In this document: positions 17,827 to 27,013 of the stretch, one piece after another
Numbering within the stretch: the first letter of the stretch is position 1
Layout: every line of letters starts with the position of its first letter
From: Ferrithrix thermotolerans DSM 19514
Lineage (GTDB): Bacteria > Actinomycetota > Acidimicrobiia > Acidimicrobiales > CAIXPF01
Length of the DNA: 64,000 bases
Reading direction: 5' to 3'
Assembly: GCA_945906305.1 (NCBI GenBank)
Contig: CAMDQT010000004.1
Location: 1 to 64,000 of the forward strand
Made by a program: the position numbers and the translations under genes
The notes under the pieces: model-generated
Databases searched by the model: none
Told to the model about the DNA's origin: nothing
The model's input: only the letters and a program-made list of their open reading frames with translations

Positions 17827-19099
17827 TCGGCTCGTTACCGATCACGTTGCTGGCGTGCAACTCATCGAGACGGGCGTCGTCGTAGCCAAGTAGCTGGCGC
17901 GGAACCGGCCGCGTGTGCTCACCGAACAGTGGCGCTGGTCGTTCCAACCTCGTGTCGGCGTTCATGAACCGCCAGGACGGCCCCGGCTGGCGCCAGTCCG
18001 GGTCCATGCGGGGATGCTGTAGCTGGATCCAGAACCCCCGCGAACGGAGGTGCGGATCGTCGTGGATGGCGACAGTGTCCAGGACTCGACTGGCGGCGAT
18101 CGCGTGGTCTCGCAGGGTCGCCACCGCTTCGGCGGCATCGAGCGGAGCGCACCACGCCGCAATGGCCTCGTCAAGTTCATCGTGACGGGCCACCCGATCG
18201 GCCAGGCTCAGCACCGCCCAAGCGGGTTGTCCCAACAGCGCAGCCAGGGCCGACCACATGGTGTCGTCGAGCACCGAGACCGCGATCCACTGCTCGTCGA
18301 CGGCGCGGGCTGGCAGCAGGCTGTACTCCGCGTTGCGGTACAGGCGAGCCTCGTCGGCACAGCGATAGCACCCCCGGGGAGCCACGGCGCTCTGTGGATG
18401 GCGGTTGCCGTGGTGCACGACGTGGGGATCGCGGGCCGCTGACACAAAGGCGGAACCGGCCAGCGTGGCCGCGACCTCTCGCTGGGCCAAGTCCACCACC
18501 ATGCCGACGCCAGTCCGACGGCGTTGCAGCAACCCCAATACCACGGCCCCGGCCGCGGCCACCCCGGCGACAGGGTCGCCGTAAGAGACCCCGCACTTGT
18601 AGGGAACATCCTCGCCTTCGTAGCCGGTGAGTGCGGCTAAGCCCGACATCTGTTCGATGACCGGACCGAAGCCCACCAGCCCCCTATCGGGGCCGGTCTT
18701 GCCGAACCCGGCCATCGACACGATGATCAGCCGCGGGTTGGCCGCCTGGAGCACGTCGTATCCGAGGTCCAGCCGGTCCAGGACGTCAGCCCGGTAGTTC
18801 TCCACCAGCACGTCACAATGGGCCAGCAGTTCCAGGAAGACCTGCCGACCCTGGGCCTGGGCGAGGTCGAGGGTCACGGACTTCTTGGCCCGGTTGTAGG
18901 TGTTGAAGTAATAGCTCGAGTTCCACGGGTCTGCCTTGCCCGGCTGGGGGATCAGCGTGCGGATGTTGTCCCAGGCGGTGGGTGATTCGATCTTGAGGAC
19001 CTCGGCGCCTTGTTCGCCGAGCAACTTTGTCGCAAACGGCCCGGCCCACATCATGGATAGGTCCGCGACGCGGATACCCGTGAACGGCGAGGACGTCAT
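17807..19099 (-). CDS. CaiB/BaiF class III CoA-transferase (Asp-containing subunit)
   Basis: A 430-residue protein of the CoA-transferase III family, which moves CoA between carboxylic acids or racemises acyl-CoA. The N-terminus GIRVADLSMMWAGPFATKLL and GAEVLKIES are typical. The catalytic Asp is present as Asp175 in GVSYGDPVAG. The gene upstream in the same operon encodes a paralog without this Asp, and the two genes overlap by ATGA, so a heteromer is likely. The start at 19099 is fixed by this overlap. The substrate is unknown. Confidence 0.9.
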   Translation of the reverse strand: MTSSPFTGIRVADLSMMWAGPFATKLLGEQGAEVLKIESPTAWDNIRTLIPQPGKADPWNSSYYFNTYNRAKKSVTLDLAQAQGRQVFLELLAHCDVLVENYRADVLDRLDLGYDVLQAANPRLIIVSMAGFGKTGPDRGLVGFGPVIEQMSGLAALTGYEGEDVPYKCGVSYGDPVAGVAAAGAVVLGLLQRRRTGVGMVVDLAQREVAATLAGSAFVSAARDPHVVHHGNRHPQSAVAPRGCYRCADEARLYRNAEYSLLPARAVDEQWIAVSVLDDTMWSALAALLGQPAWAVLSLADRVARHDELDEAIAAWCAPLDAAEAVATLRDHAIAASRVLDTVAIHDDPHLRSRGFWIQLQHPRMDPDWRQPGPSWRFMNADTRLERPAPLFGEHTRPVPRQLLGYDDARLDELHASNVIGNEPINPGVG

Positions 19100-20178
19100 C
19101 GGGACTGCCACCGCTGGGCCACCGTGGTCGCCATGGCGGGCTGGACGGCGGGGACTGCGCCGCCACCGCTCCAATCGAATGGGATGAACGGTCTTCCCGG
19201 CACCGGTAGGACATGACCGTCCGAGGTCGTGACGTGATCGAAGAATCCTCGTTCGTGCAGGGCGTGCCCGGCGATCAGTTCTGCCGGGGTGCGAACCTTG
19301 CCGAAGGGGATGCGATGCTCGGCGCCGAGGCGGGTCAATTCGTCGCCGGTGTGCTCGATCATGAAGGAAAGGACGTAGGCGGAGAGTTCCTCGTCGTGGG
19401 CCTGACGTTGGAGTGGATCTCGGAAGCGCTCCTCGCGCAGCACCGGATCGCCGATCAACGCGAACAGCGCCGGTACCTGCCGCTCGAGACAGAACACCCC
19501 GGCGTAGCCGTCGGCGCAGGGGTACACGGCCCATACCGCCCGGTGGTAGTTGCCGAAACGCAACGCCGCCGGCTCGCCGTTGGCCGCGGCTGGCCCGTAC
19601 AACTCGAGAGCCCCGGCGAGGCATTCTTGCAAGGACAGGTCAACCCATGCCCCCTCACCGTGAATCACCGAGCCGTAGTAAGCGGCGAGCAGTGCTGAGA
19701 AGGCGTGCAGGCCGGCGAAGTACATGGCCTGGGAGCCGCCGGTGATCAACGGTGTTGAGCCGGGGTCGCCGGTGAGAGACATGGTGCCACCGGCGGCGAA
19801 GGCAATGAGGTCATCGGCGCGCTGGTGGCGATCGGGGCCGGTCTGACCGAACGGCGCAATGGTGACGGCCACCAACGCAGGATTCGCCTGCCTCCAGGCT
19901 GGGACATCGTAACGGCCGGGCAGTCCGTCAGCCACCACGGCATCCGCCGCGGCCACGAGCTGGCCAAGCTCGCCGACGGGATCCTCGCCAAGGGCGATTC
20001 GATCTTTGCCCGGTAGGAGATAGATGGCTTCGTCCTCGCTCAACGTCCAGGTCTGGTCACCGTGGCCCTCGACCCGCACCACCTCGGCGCCATAGCCGGC
20101 CAACAGGTGGGTGCAGTAGGCCGCAGGCGAGCCACCGGCCAATTCCACCACCCTCATTCCTTGCAACGGCTGCTCCAC
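19096..20178 (-). CDS. CaiB/BaiF CoA-transferase paralog lacking catalytic Asp
   Basis: A protein of about 360 residues with the family start QGMRVVELAGGSPAAYCTHL and AEVVRVEG. At the position of the catalytic Asp the sequence reads GGSQAMYFAG, with Met152 aligned to Asp175 of the neighbouring subunit. It is probably the non-catalytic half of a heteromeric CoA-transferase, as described for BbsE of the BbsEF enzyme (inference by analogy). The GTG at 20178 is chosen because TAGTGT lies 8 nt upstream of it on the minus strand; a GTG at 20190 is the alternative. Confidence 0.85.
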   Translation of the reverse strand: MEQPLQGMRVVELAGGSPAAYCTHLLAGYGAEVVRVEGHGDQTWTLSEDEAIYLLPGKDRIALGEDPVGELGQLVAAADAVVADGLPGRYDVPAWRQANPALVAVTIAPFGQTGPDRHQRADDLIAFAAGGTMSLTGDPGSTPLITGGSQAMYFAGLHAFSALLAAYYGSVIHGEGAWVDLSLQECLAGALELYGPAAANGEPAALRFGNYHRAVWAVYPCADGYAGVFCLERQVPALFALIGDPVLREERFRDPLQRQAHDEELSAYVLSFMIEHTGDELTRLGAEHRIPFGKVRTPAELIAGHALHERGFFDHVTTSDGHVLPVPGRPFIPFDWSGGGAVPAVQPAMATTVAQRWQSR

Positions 20179-20186
20179 GGGGCCGC

Positions 20187-20192
20187 ACACTA
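20187..20192 (-). promoter_or_regulatory. -10 element for CoA-transferase pair
   Basis: TAGTGT on the minus strand ends 8 nt before the GTG at 20178. Confidence 0.4.
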
Positions 20193-20242
20193 GTGCGACG
20201 ACAACCGGGCCGGTTCGGTGCAGGGCACTATTGCCCGCCCTT

Positions 20243-20248
20243 TAGCAT
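20243..20248 (+). promoter_or_regulatory. -10 element for surE
   Basis: TAGCAT ends 8 nt before the surE ATG. Confidence 0.4.
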
Positions 20249-20256
20249 CGTGGGCT

Positions 20257-21093
20257 ATGAGCCTGCGACCGTTGCTGCTGCTGACCAACGACGATGGAAT
20301 CGATTCGGTTGGGTTGCACGTGCTGGCCCGTGCCATGCGTCGCCACGGCGATGTGCTCATCGTTGCCCCCGATGCGGAGTACTCGGGCTCAGGAGCGGCG
20401 CTCGGTGCCCTGCACCTGATCCGTCCAGAGGTGCACGAGGTCGCCATTGAGGGCATCGACCGGGCCTATTCCGTCAGTGGTCCGCCCGCGCTGTGTGCGT
20501 TGTTCGCTGCCCTCGGAGCCTTTGGAAGGGCTCCCGACCTTGTCGTCGCTGGAATCAATCCCGGCGCCAATGTTGGCCGGGCGGTCTATCACTCTGGCAC
20601 CGTCGGAGCCGTCCTCACTGCCCGAGGCCGTTTCATCAACGGGGTTGCGGTCAGCCAGGAAGTAGCCGAGATAGCGGTCGAAGGCCAAGGCGGCGAGGTT
20701 GGGTTGGCCACTCAGCGCTGGCAGGACGCGGCCGATGTGGCTGACGTCATCGTCGGTGGTCTGTTCCGGGGTGGTCTTCCCTCAGACCCGGTGGTGATCA
20801 ACCTCAACGTGCCAAACCGGCCGATCGCCGAGATGACCGGGTGGCAACTCAGCACGGTCGCCACCCAACCGCCGCGGACCATGTCTTCGGCTCGGCTCGA
20901 ACCCAGAGGGGGCCATATCGGGTCTTTCCATGTGGAGATGTCCTGGGGTGACCCCGTTGCCATGGCCGCCCATACCGACTCTGGTGCCATTGAGGCGGGG
21001 AAGATCTCGGTGAGCTTCTTGAGTCGGCTCGACCATGTCGAATCCACTGTCCACACCGGTGTAGAGCTGACCCTCGACGAACTTTTCCTCTAG
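20257..21093 (+). CDS. surE: SurE family 5'/3'-nucleotidase
   Basis: A 278-residue protein with the SurE N-terminus LLLTNDDGIDSVG, whose Asp pair binds the metal, then APDAEYSGSGAAL and AGINPGANVGRAVYHSGTVGA. SurE hydrolyses nucleoside monophosphates and short polyphosphate. The C-terminal part is slightly longer than usual but intact. It is divergent from the CoA-transferase pair. The start follows the -10 element and the SLRPLLLLTNDDG match; longer upstream starts would run through the promoter. Confidence 0.93.
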   Translation: MSLRPLLLLTNDDGIDSVGLHVLARAMRRHGDVLIVAPDAEYSGSGAALGALHLIRPEVHEVAIEGIDRAYSVSGPPALCALFAALGAFGRAPDLVVAGINPGANVGRAVYHSGTVGAVLTARGRFINGVAVSQEVAEIAVEGQGGEVGLATQRWQDAADVADVIVGGLFRGGLPSDPVVINLNVPNRPIAEMTGWQLSTVATQPPRTMSSARLEPRGGHIGSFHVEMSWGDPVAMAAHTDSGAIEAGKISVSFLSRLDHVESTVHTGVELTLDELFL

Positions 21094-21150
21094 CCATTGC
21101 CCGCTCTGACGGCGTAAGTCCGCCGACCGACCGTGCCGGTGGGCCGGTGC

Positions 21151-21627
21151 TCAGCCTTCAGCGGTCGCCTTGATCCCGGCCAGGGTCGCTTGCATCGAGG
21201 CGGTGTTGGTGGCGATGCGCTGGTCGATCGCGGCCTGACCACCCTCGGCAATGGTGGGGGGCACCGTCCGAAGTTCGTAATGCTCAGTCAGGCGGGTTCC
21301 GTCGCCGGAGGGTTCGATGATGTACTTCCACAGGGCGATGTTCATCGCGACCCCACCGGTGATGAAGGCCCAAGTCCTGGGGGCATCGGCCTCGACGATC
21401 TCCACCGGGGCCTTCCATTCCTGGTCACCGCTGCGGTTGACCCCGACGAACTGGTCGCCGACCTTGCCGGTCCCGGCCACCCCGTCGGCACCCTTGCGCC
21501 AGTAGCCGCCGCAGTTTTCGGTGCTCCACTCGCCGTAGCGTGCCATGTCGCTTACCAGGGCATAGACCGCCTCGGGTGAGGAGTTGATGTCGATGGACGC
21601 CTGCAGGACACAGATCGGTTCGGTCAT
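21151..21627 (-). CDS. SRPBCC-fold (START-like) protein
   Basis: A 158-residue protein with a helix-grip pattern: an N-terminal strand followed by SPEAVYALVSDMARYGEWS, a central beta sheet with FVGVNRSG and EIVEADAPRTWAF, and a long C-terminal helix. Such proteins bind lipids or hydrophobic ligands or act as polyketide cyclases; the ligand is unknown. The ATG at 21627 is preferred over the GTG at 21639 because AAGAGGTGA lies at a suitable distance. It may be co-transcribed with neighbouring minus-strand genes. Confidence 0.8.
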   Translation of the reverse strand: MTEPICVLQASIDINSSPEAVYALVSDMARYGEWSTENCGGYWRKGADGVAGTGKVGDQFVGVNRSGDQEWKAPVEIVEADAPRTWAFITGGVAMNIALWKYIIEPSGDGTRLTEHYELRTVPPTIAEGGQAAIDQRIATNTASMQATLAGIKATAEG

Positions 21628-21699
21628 TGGTGAGGTCACCTCTTGTCGGGCGCAGCGCCCGGTGCCTGCACGCGATGCGTCAAGCTAGCCGTGGCAGGG

Positions 21700-22341
21700 T
21701 TAGCGGATCGGGTTCTTGTAGCTGTCGAGGTAGGTGATCTCCTCGACGGGTGGCCGCTCGGCTGGTTTGAAGTCCGTTCCCTTGGTGTACGCCACCGGTA
21801 AGAGGCCCGCCTGGCTCATGTGGGGTGGAATGCCCAACAGCTCGGCGGCTTCCTGCTCGCAACTCAGGTGCAGGGTCGTCAGACAGGTGCCCAGGCCGCG
21901 ACTACGTAGGGCCAATTGGAAACTCCACACCGCAGGCAAGATGGAGCCCATCAGACCGGCCGCTCCGTTCGTGGTGCCATCGACCCGCCCGATGATCATG
22001 GGTATCACCATGACCGGCACCCTCGCCAGGTTCTGGGCGAGGAAGTTGGCCGAATCGAGCACCCGTCCGGTCTGGCTGCCGGCGTCGGCTTGTTCTGCCG
22101 CGGTGCGCAGGTAGTCACCACCGGCGCGCAGGTAAATCTCCGCTAGGGCGTCTTTCTTCGCCTGGTCTCGCACGATGAGCCATCGCCAGCTCTGGCGGTT
22201 CGAGCCAGTGGGAGCCTGCACGGCGAGTTGCAGACACTCCAACAACACCTCGTCGGGCACGGGGCGGTCGAAGTCGAGCCGCTTGCGCACGGCTCGGGTG
22301 GTCGAAAGAAGGGCGTCCACTTGGCTGAGGTCAAACTGCAC
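21700..22341 (-). CDS. nitroreductase-family oxidoreductase
   Basis: A protein of about 213 residues with the FMN-binding nitroreductase pattern: TTRAVRKRLDFDRPVPDEVL near the start, QAPTGSNRQSWRWLIV, then SRGLGTCLTTLHL and a C-terminal PVAYTKG. It would use NAD(P)H to reduce nitro groups, quinones or enones. The GTG at 22341 is used because CATAAT lies 6 nt upstream on the minus strand and the nearby plus-strand gene is divergent; an ATG at 22380 would extend it. Confidence 0.88.
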   Translation of the reverse strand: MQFDLSQVDALLSTTRAVRKRLDFDRPVPDEVLLECLQLAVQAPTGSNRQSWRWLIVRDQAKKDALAEIYLRAGGDYLRTAAEQADAGSQTGRVLDSANFLAQNLARVPVMVIPMIIGRVDGTTNGAAGLMGSILPAVWSFQLALRSRGLGTCLTTLHLSCEQEAAELLGIPPHMSQAGLLPVAYTKGTDFKPAERPPVEEITYLDSYKNPIR

Positions 22342-22405
22342 TGTTTGATTATGGCCGCCAGATCTGCCCGATGCCGCCACCGGCTCGAAGCGAAACGGCT
22401 GCGGC

Positions 22406-22411
22406 TAGTGT
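22406..22411 (+). promoter_or_regulatory. -10 element for crotonase gene at 22419
   Basis: TAGTGT ends 7 nt before the ATG. Confidence 0.45.
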
Positions 22412-22418
22412 CGGGGCC

Positions 22419-23219
22419 ATGGCCGATACCATTGAGTACGTCGTCGAGGATCGGGTTGCGACCGTTACCTTGAACCGCCCAGAAAAGCTCAATGCCATCA
22501 CCAGCCAACTCCAGGATGAGCTGGTCGAGGCGTTGCGCGAGGCCAGCGCGAACCCGGCCGTCCACGTGGCAGTGGTGTGCGGCGCCGGTCGAGGATTCAG
22601 CGCCGGTTACGACCTCAGCGGCGGTGTCCAGATCGGTGGCGGGGTGACGGGGGACCGTGATTGGCTGGAGCGCACGCTGCATGGCTGGCTCGCCATCTGG
22701 GACCTTCGCCTGCCAGTGCTGGCCAAGGTTCATGGTGTGTGCCTGGCCGGTGGCACCCAGCTGGCGGCGATCTGCGATGTCGGTTTCGTCAGCGACGAGT
22801 GCAAGGTCGGCACCCCGCAGCTTCCCCTCGGGGCGGGGTACGTCTCGGCGTTTTGGACTTGGTTCGTCGGGCCGAAAAAGGCCAAGGAGATCTTCTTCCC
22901 GACCGGAACGATCATCTCGGGCCGTGAAGCAGCCGACATGGGCCTGTTCAATCGGGCGGTACCGGCGGCGGAACTTGACGGGGTCGTAGCGGCCTACGCC
23001 GCGAGGGTGGCCCGCACCCCGAAAGACATCCTGGCGTTGCAGAAGCAATCGATCAACCGCACCCAAGAACTCGCCGGTTTCCGCAATGCGGTCATGCAGG
23101 GCGCAGAGATCGATGCCATCGCCCACGTCTCGCCGTCGGTGCGAACGGTGAACCGTTTCATCGCCCAGAACGGGCTGGGCGAGGCGCTGCGGGCCTTCCA
23201 GGCGGGCGAGTTGCTCTGA
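22419..23219 (+). CDS. enoyl-CoA hydratase/isomerase family protein
   Basis: A 266-residue crotonase-fold protein. VTLNRPEKLNAIT is the family start, and the oxyanion-hole segments GRGFSAGYDLS and HGVCLAGGTQLAAICD are present. The usual catalytic Glu region reads GTPQLPLGAGYVSAF and has no Glu at the common position, so its reaction may differ from hydration. It probably acts in fatty-acid or terpenoid acyl-CoA breakdown, in line with several neighbouring CoA genes. Confidence 0.88.
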   Translation: MADTIEYVVEDRVATVTLNRPEKLNAITSQLQDELVEALREASANPAVHVAVVCGAGRGFSAGYDLSGGVQIGGGVTGDRDWLERTLHGWLAIWDLRLPVLAKVHGVCLAGGTQLAAICDVGFVSDECKVGTPQLPLGAGYVSAFWTWFVGPKKAKEIFFPTGTIISGREAADMGLFNRAVPAAELDGVVAAYAARVARTPKDILALQKQSINRTQELAGFRNAVMQGAEIDAIAHVSPSVRTVNRFIAQNGLGEALRAFQAGELL

Positions 23220-23291
23220 CCGAGCGAGGCCGGCCGACCTCGACGGCTCATTCAGCCCGGCGTCGCCCGCCAAGCCCTTCGGCGGTTTTGG

Positions 23292-23693
23292 TCAGCCTTC
23301 GGCTTTCTTGCGGTTCTTCGCTCGCTCGAGCAGCGCAGCTGGGATGCGGGGGTTGGCCGGCGCCTCCGTGGCTGCGGTTGCGGCGGCGACCGCCCGTTTT
23401 GCCGCTTCGGCTGCTTGCGCCGCCGCGACGGAGGCCGCGTTGGCCTCGGCCTCGATTCGGGCGAGGTGGTAGGCCCCCCACTGCTTGGAACGCACAAGTG
23501 AGGACTGACTGATCGACCCGAGGTCGGTTCCGTTGTCGAAGAAGACCCAGTATCGGGTCCAGGTCAGGCCGTTGATCAGCTTGACTTTGCCGGTGGTGCC
23601 TTCGGGAACGCCGGGAAGGTCCACCGTGGCGGTGACCTTTTCGCCCTTGCGGAACCGCGTTTCGAAGGTGATCGAGGACTTGGATTTGGCCAT
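23292..23693 (-). CDS. hypothetical protein with SH3-like N-terminus and Ala-rich helix
   Basis: A 133-residue protein not recognised as a named family. Residues ~5-65 look like a small beta barrel with G-KVKLINGLTWTRYWVFFDNG; residues ~75-115 are an Ala-rich amphipathic helix, and the C-terminus is basic. The ATG at 23693 is supported by AGGAG just upstream. Coding is likely from codon bias and good initiation signals. Confidence 0.7.
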   Translation of the reverse strand: MAKSKSSITFETRFRKGEKVTATVDLPGVPEGTTGKVKLINGLTWTRYWVFFDNGTDLGSISQSSLVRSKQWGAYHLARIEAEANAASVAAAQAAEAAKRAVAAATAATEAPANPRIPAALLERAKNRKKAEG

Positions 23694-23765
23694 AGCGTCA
23701 GCTCCTAGGGTAGCTGCGGACACCGGTCAGGGGCGAAACACCGGGTGCGGGAGCGGCGCTGGGGC

Positions 23766-24491
23766 TCAAGGCGTCGGGCTCGCGGTGGTGACGCCAAGGC
23801 GTTCAGGGCTCACCACGACGAACTTCCCCGAGGCCTCCGACACGATGTCGCCGTCGGGGCTACCGGCCCGGGCGGTGGCCGTGATCGTCCATACCTTGCC
23901 TGCTCGGTCAGTGACAGCGGCGTCGAAATAGACCGGGGAACCAATGTGCATCGGGGCCTTGTAGCGAACGGTGAGCTCGCCGGTATAGGCCGCGGTGGCC
24001 TCCACGATCATGACGTAGCCCATGACATCATCGAAGGTGGCTGAGGTGATGCCGCCGTGCACTCGACCGGGCGAAGCTTCGCTGAGCCGGCCGAATGTGG
24101 CGACCGCTCTGACCGTCATCCCGTCGCGCCACAAGACCAGTTCGTTGGCGACGGGGTTGCCTGGGCCGGAAATCGGCCGGTCGGTGAAGGAGATCAGCCG
24201 GTCTCCGTCTTCGGGCGGGGCGATGGTGTAGCGCCGGGCCTGGTAGTCGTCGGCGCGTTGAATGGGCTCGTGCGGCTCGAGTCGTGCCGCGGCGGCGTCG
24301 GCCCAGCCGGCGATCTCGGCCAGCTCCTCCGACGTCACCTCCCGGCCGATCATGGCCTCGGCCAGGCGACGCACGGCCCGCCCGGCGCGGTCGCGTTCGG
24401 CCAGCATCGGATCGTCGTAGACGAGATGTACAGGACGCTCAGTGATGCCCGTAGGGTCGTTGGGGAGGCGCACGGCCCGCAATCTTGTCAC
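23766..24491 (-). CDS. hotdog-fold thioesterase (PaaI-like)
   Basis: A 241-residue protein. A helical N-terminal part of ~100 residues precedes a hotdog domain with GRVHGGITSATFDDVMGYV, which matches the HGG-Asp active-site pattern of PaaI-type acyl-CoA thioesterases, and then LTVRYKAPMHIGSPV. It likely hydrolyses an acyl-CoA, which fits the divergent CoA-transferase pair next to it. The GTG start at 24491 overlaps no other plausible gene. Confidence 0.82.
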   Translation of the reverse strand: MTRLRAVRLPNDPTGITERPVHLVYDDPMLAERDRAGRAVRRLAEAMIGREVTSEELAEIAGWADAAAARLEPHEPIQRADDYQARRYTIAPPEDGDRLISFTDRPISGPGNPVANELVLWRDGMTVRAVATFGRLSEASPGRVHGGITSATFDDVMGYVMIVEATAAYTGELTVRYKAPMHIGSPVYFDAAVTDRAGKVWTITATARAGSPDGDIVSEASGKFVVVSPERLGVTTASPTP

Positions 24492-24519
24492 TTTCCGGCC
24501 TTGCGGTCGACCGCTGCTC

Positions 24520-24525
24520 TAGGGT
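24520..24525 (+). promoter_or_regulatory. -10 element for second CoA-transferase pair
   Basis: TAGGGT ends 7 nt before the GTG at 24533. Confidence 0.45.
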
Positions 24526-24532
24526 CTGGTCG

Positions 24533-25771
24533 GTGGGGGACGGAGCACTCAGCCATGTTCGGATCTGTGATTTCACCGGCCAGCTAGCGGGAGCGGGGGC
24601 GACGAAGTTCCTGGCGGCATTCGGGGCCGAGGTCATCCGCATCGAAGACCCCGTCACCGGCGGTCGGTGGGACATCCTGCGCGGCGCGCCGCCGTTCAAG
24701 GATGAGCGCCGCGGCCCCGAGTTCGGTTCGGGGTTCAACAACCACAACGTGAACAAGCTCGGTATCACCCTCAACCTGCGCACCGATCGAGGCAAGCAGT
24801 TGCTCGCCGAGCTGGTCCGGCGCAGCGACGCGGTAACGGAGAACTTCGCCGCGGGAGTCCTCGAACGGTGGGGCTTCGGGTTCGAACGTCTCCGGGAGCT
24901 GCGGCCCGACATCGTCTATGTCAGCAACTGTGGTTTCGGGCAGGTCGGGCCGTACGGGAAGTTCAAGTCGTGGGGGCCGATCGCCCAGGCGGTGAGCGGG
25001 CTGACGTACACGTCGGGCCTGCCCGACCGGCCTCCAGCCGGTTGGGGCTACAGCTACATGGACCACACGGGCGGTTATTACATGGCCATCGCGATCCTCG
25101 CCGCGCTGTTCTGGAAGGCGCGTACGGGGCAGGGCCAGTGGATCGATCTTTCTTGTACCGAGGCCGGCGCCGCCTTACACGGACCGGCCTTGCTGGATGC
25201 TGCGGTGAATGGCCGGCCCATGCGACGAGCGGGCTCCCCCCACGCCAATCGCAACGCCTGGCCGGCGATGGCACCGCACGGCATCTACCCCGCGGCGGGC
25301 GAGGACAACTGGGTGGCCATTTCGGTGACCGATGACGAGGCGTGGGTGGCGTTCGCAACCTCGGTGGGTGAGGACTGGGCGAGCGATGCTCGTTGGGCAC
25401 CGCGCTCGGCGCGGCTACGCGACCAGGATGAACTTGATGCGCTGGTGGGTGCATGGACGGCGGGGTTCGACCGTTTCGCGTTGGCAGAGCGGTTGCGCTC
25501 GAACGGCGTTGCCGCCGCACCGGTGCAACGTCCGGGTGAGCGGATCGACGGCGATCCGTTCACTGCGGCCTGGGGGTTGTGGCCCACCGTCTCCCACGAG
25601 GCAATGGGGGAGGTCAGGGTGGACGGTCTGCCCGTACACCTGTCCGAGACCGACTGGGTCATCGACCGTGGCGCGCCGTTGCTCGGTCAGCACAACGAAC
25701 AGGTCTACGGCGAACTACTCGGGCTGACCACGGCGGAGATCGGCGCATTGCGCCAGGATGGGGTGATCTGA
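24533..25771 (+). CDS. CaiB/BaiF class III CoA-transferase (Asp-containing subunit)
   Basis: A 412-residue CoA-transferase III protein with VRICDFTGQLAGAGATKFLA, GAEVIRIEDP and a catalytic Asp177 in GYSYMDHTGGYY. It is the first gene of a pair; its stop overlaps the ATG of the next gene by one base (TGATG). The Asp-plus/Asp-minus arrangement repeats that at 17807-20178, although gene order within the pair is reversed. The GTG at 24533 is chosen from the promoter position. The acyl substrate is unknown. Confidence 0.9.
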   Translation: MGDGALSHVRICDFTGQLAGAGATKFLAAFGAEVIRIEDPVTGGRWDILRGAPPFKDERRGPEFGSGFNNHNVNKLGITLNLRTDRGKQLLAELVRRSDAVTENFAAGVLERWGFGFERLRELRPDIVYVSNCGFGQVGPYGKFKSWGPIAQAVSGLTYTSGLPDRPPAGWGYSYMDHTGGYYMAIAILAALFWKARTGQGQWIDLSCTEAGAALHGPALLDAAVNGRPMRRAGSPHANRNAWPAMAPHGIYPAAGEDNWVAISVTDDEAWVAFATSVGEDWASDARWAPRSARLRDQDELDALVGAWTAGFDRFALAERLRSNGVAAAPVQRPGERIDGDPFTAAWGLWPTVSHEAMGEVRVDGLPVHLSETDWVIDRGAPLLGQHNEQVYGELLGLTTAEIGALRQDGVI

Positions 25772-26985
25772 TGGCGCCCACGTCGCCGGGTGGACCGTTG
25801 CAAGGCATCGTGGTGGTCGAATTGGCCACGGAACTCACCGCGTACACCGGCAAGTTGCTCGTCGATCTCGGTGCGACGGTCATTCTGGTCGAGCCGATGC
25901 AGGGCAGCCCGCTACGCCGCTACGAACCCTTCGTGCAGGATCAGGCTGGCCCGGACCGAAGCCTGTGGTGGTGGCACTACCAGGTGTCCAAGGACGCGCT
26001 GGCCGCCGACCTAGACAACGCGGCGGACCTCGCCCGATTGGTCGAGCTGATCGGCCGCGCCGATGTGGTGGTGGAGGCGGAACAACCGGGTTCGTTGGCT
26101 CGAAAAGGCATTGACGAAGCCGCGTTGCGCGCTGGCAATCCCCGACTGGTATGGGTATCCATCAGCAGTCACGGCGCCGGCGACCCGCGCTCGCGGCAGC
26201 CCTCGACCGATCTCACCCTGCTCGCAGAGGCGGGGCCGGTGTGGAGCTGTGGCTATGACGACCATTCGGTGGCACCGGTGCGGGGCGGTGGAGGCCAGGC
26301 CGGCAACATGACGGCCCATTATGCGGTCATGTCCTTGCTCGTGGCTCTGCTCGCCCGGGAGGAACGTGGCGGAGGTCAGCACATCGAGGTGAACGCCTAC
26401 GCCGCAGCCAATGTGACCACGGAGTTCGCCAGCTACACCTGGTTGGTGGCGGGTCTGACCGTGCAACGCCAGACCGGCCGACACGCCGCCCCCGGGCCCA
26501 CGCTGCCCACCCAGGTGATGGCCGCCGACGGGCGTTGGGTCAACACCGGCCCACCGCGCCGCGGGGCCGATTTCGCCGCGTTGGCCACCTGGCTGGAGGA
26601 TCTCGGTGTGGCCGAGGAGTTCGACGAGTTCGCGCTGGTTCAGATGGGAACTGAACTCGAGCACATCGGTCTGGACCAGATGGAGGCCAACGACCTCGTC
26701 GGCGAAATCTTCGGCGCCGGACGAGCGGCGATGTTCTTTCTGGCCGGGCGTCTGTCTGCCTACGACCTCTTCGTTGGGTTGCAGCAACGCGGGCTGCCAG
26801 CCGGCATCATCTACAGCCCCGAGGAACTGCTGGAGGACCCCCACTTCGTCGCTCGGGGCTGGGTCCGTCCCGTCTTCCACGCCGAGTTGGGACGAACGCT
26901 CGGCTACGCCGGCGCTCCCATCACCTTCCCGGCGACGCCCGCCGCGGCCCTACGGCCCGCACCCACCCTGGCCGAGCGGTCGTGA
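25771..26985 (+). CDS. CaiB/BaiF CoA-transferase paralog lacking catalytic Asp
   Basis: A 404-residue protein with GIVVVELATELTAYTGKLLVD and GATVILVEP. The region aligned with the catalytic Asp of its partner reads GGGGQAGNMTA, with Gly178 in place of the Asp. It probably forms a heteromer with the product of the upstream gene, to which it is translationally coupled. A start further upstream would run inside the partner gene and is not supported. Confidence 0.87.
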   Translation: MAPTSPGGPLQGIVVVELATELTAYTGKLLVDLGATVILVEPMQGSPLRRYEPFVQDQAGPDRSLWWWHYQVSKDALAADLDNAADLARLVELIGRADVVVEAEQPGSLARKGIDEAALRAGNPRLVWVSISSHGAGDPRSRQPSTDLTLLAEAGPVWSCGYDDHSVAPVRGGGGQAGNMTAHYAVMSLLVALLAREERGGGQHIEVNAYAAANVTTEFASYTWLVAGLTVQRQTGRHAAPGPTLPTQVMAADGRWVNTGPPRRGADFAALATWLEDLGVAEEFDEFALVQMGTELEHIGLDQMEANDLVGEIFGAGRAAMFFLAGRLSAYDLFVGLQQRGLPAGIIYSPEELLEDPHFVARGWVRPVFHAELGRTLGYAGAPITFPATPAAALRPAPTLAERS

Positions 26986-27013
26986 TGGTGGCAACTCGAT
27001 CGGAGCAGTTCTG

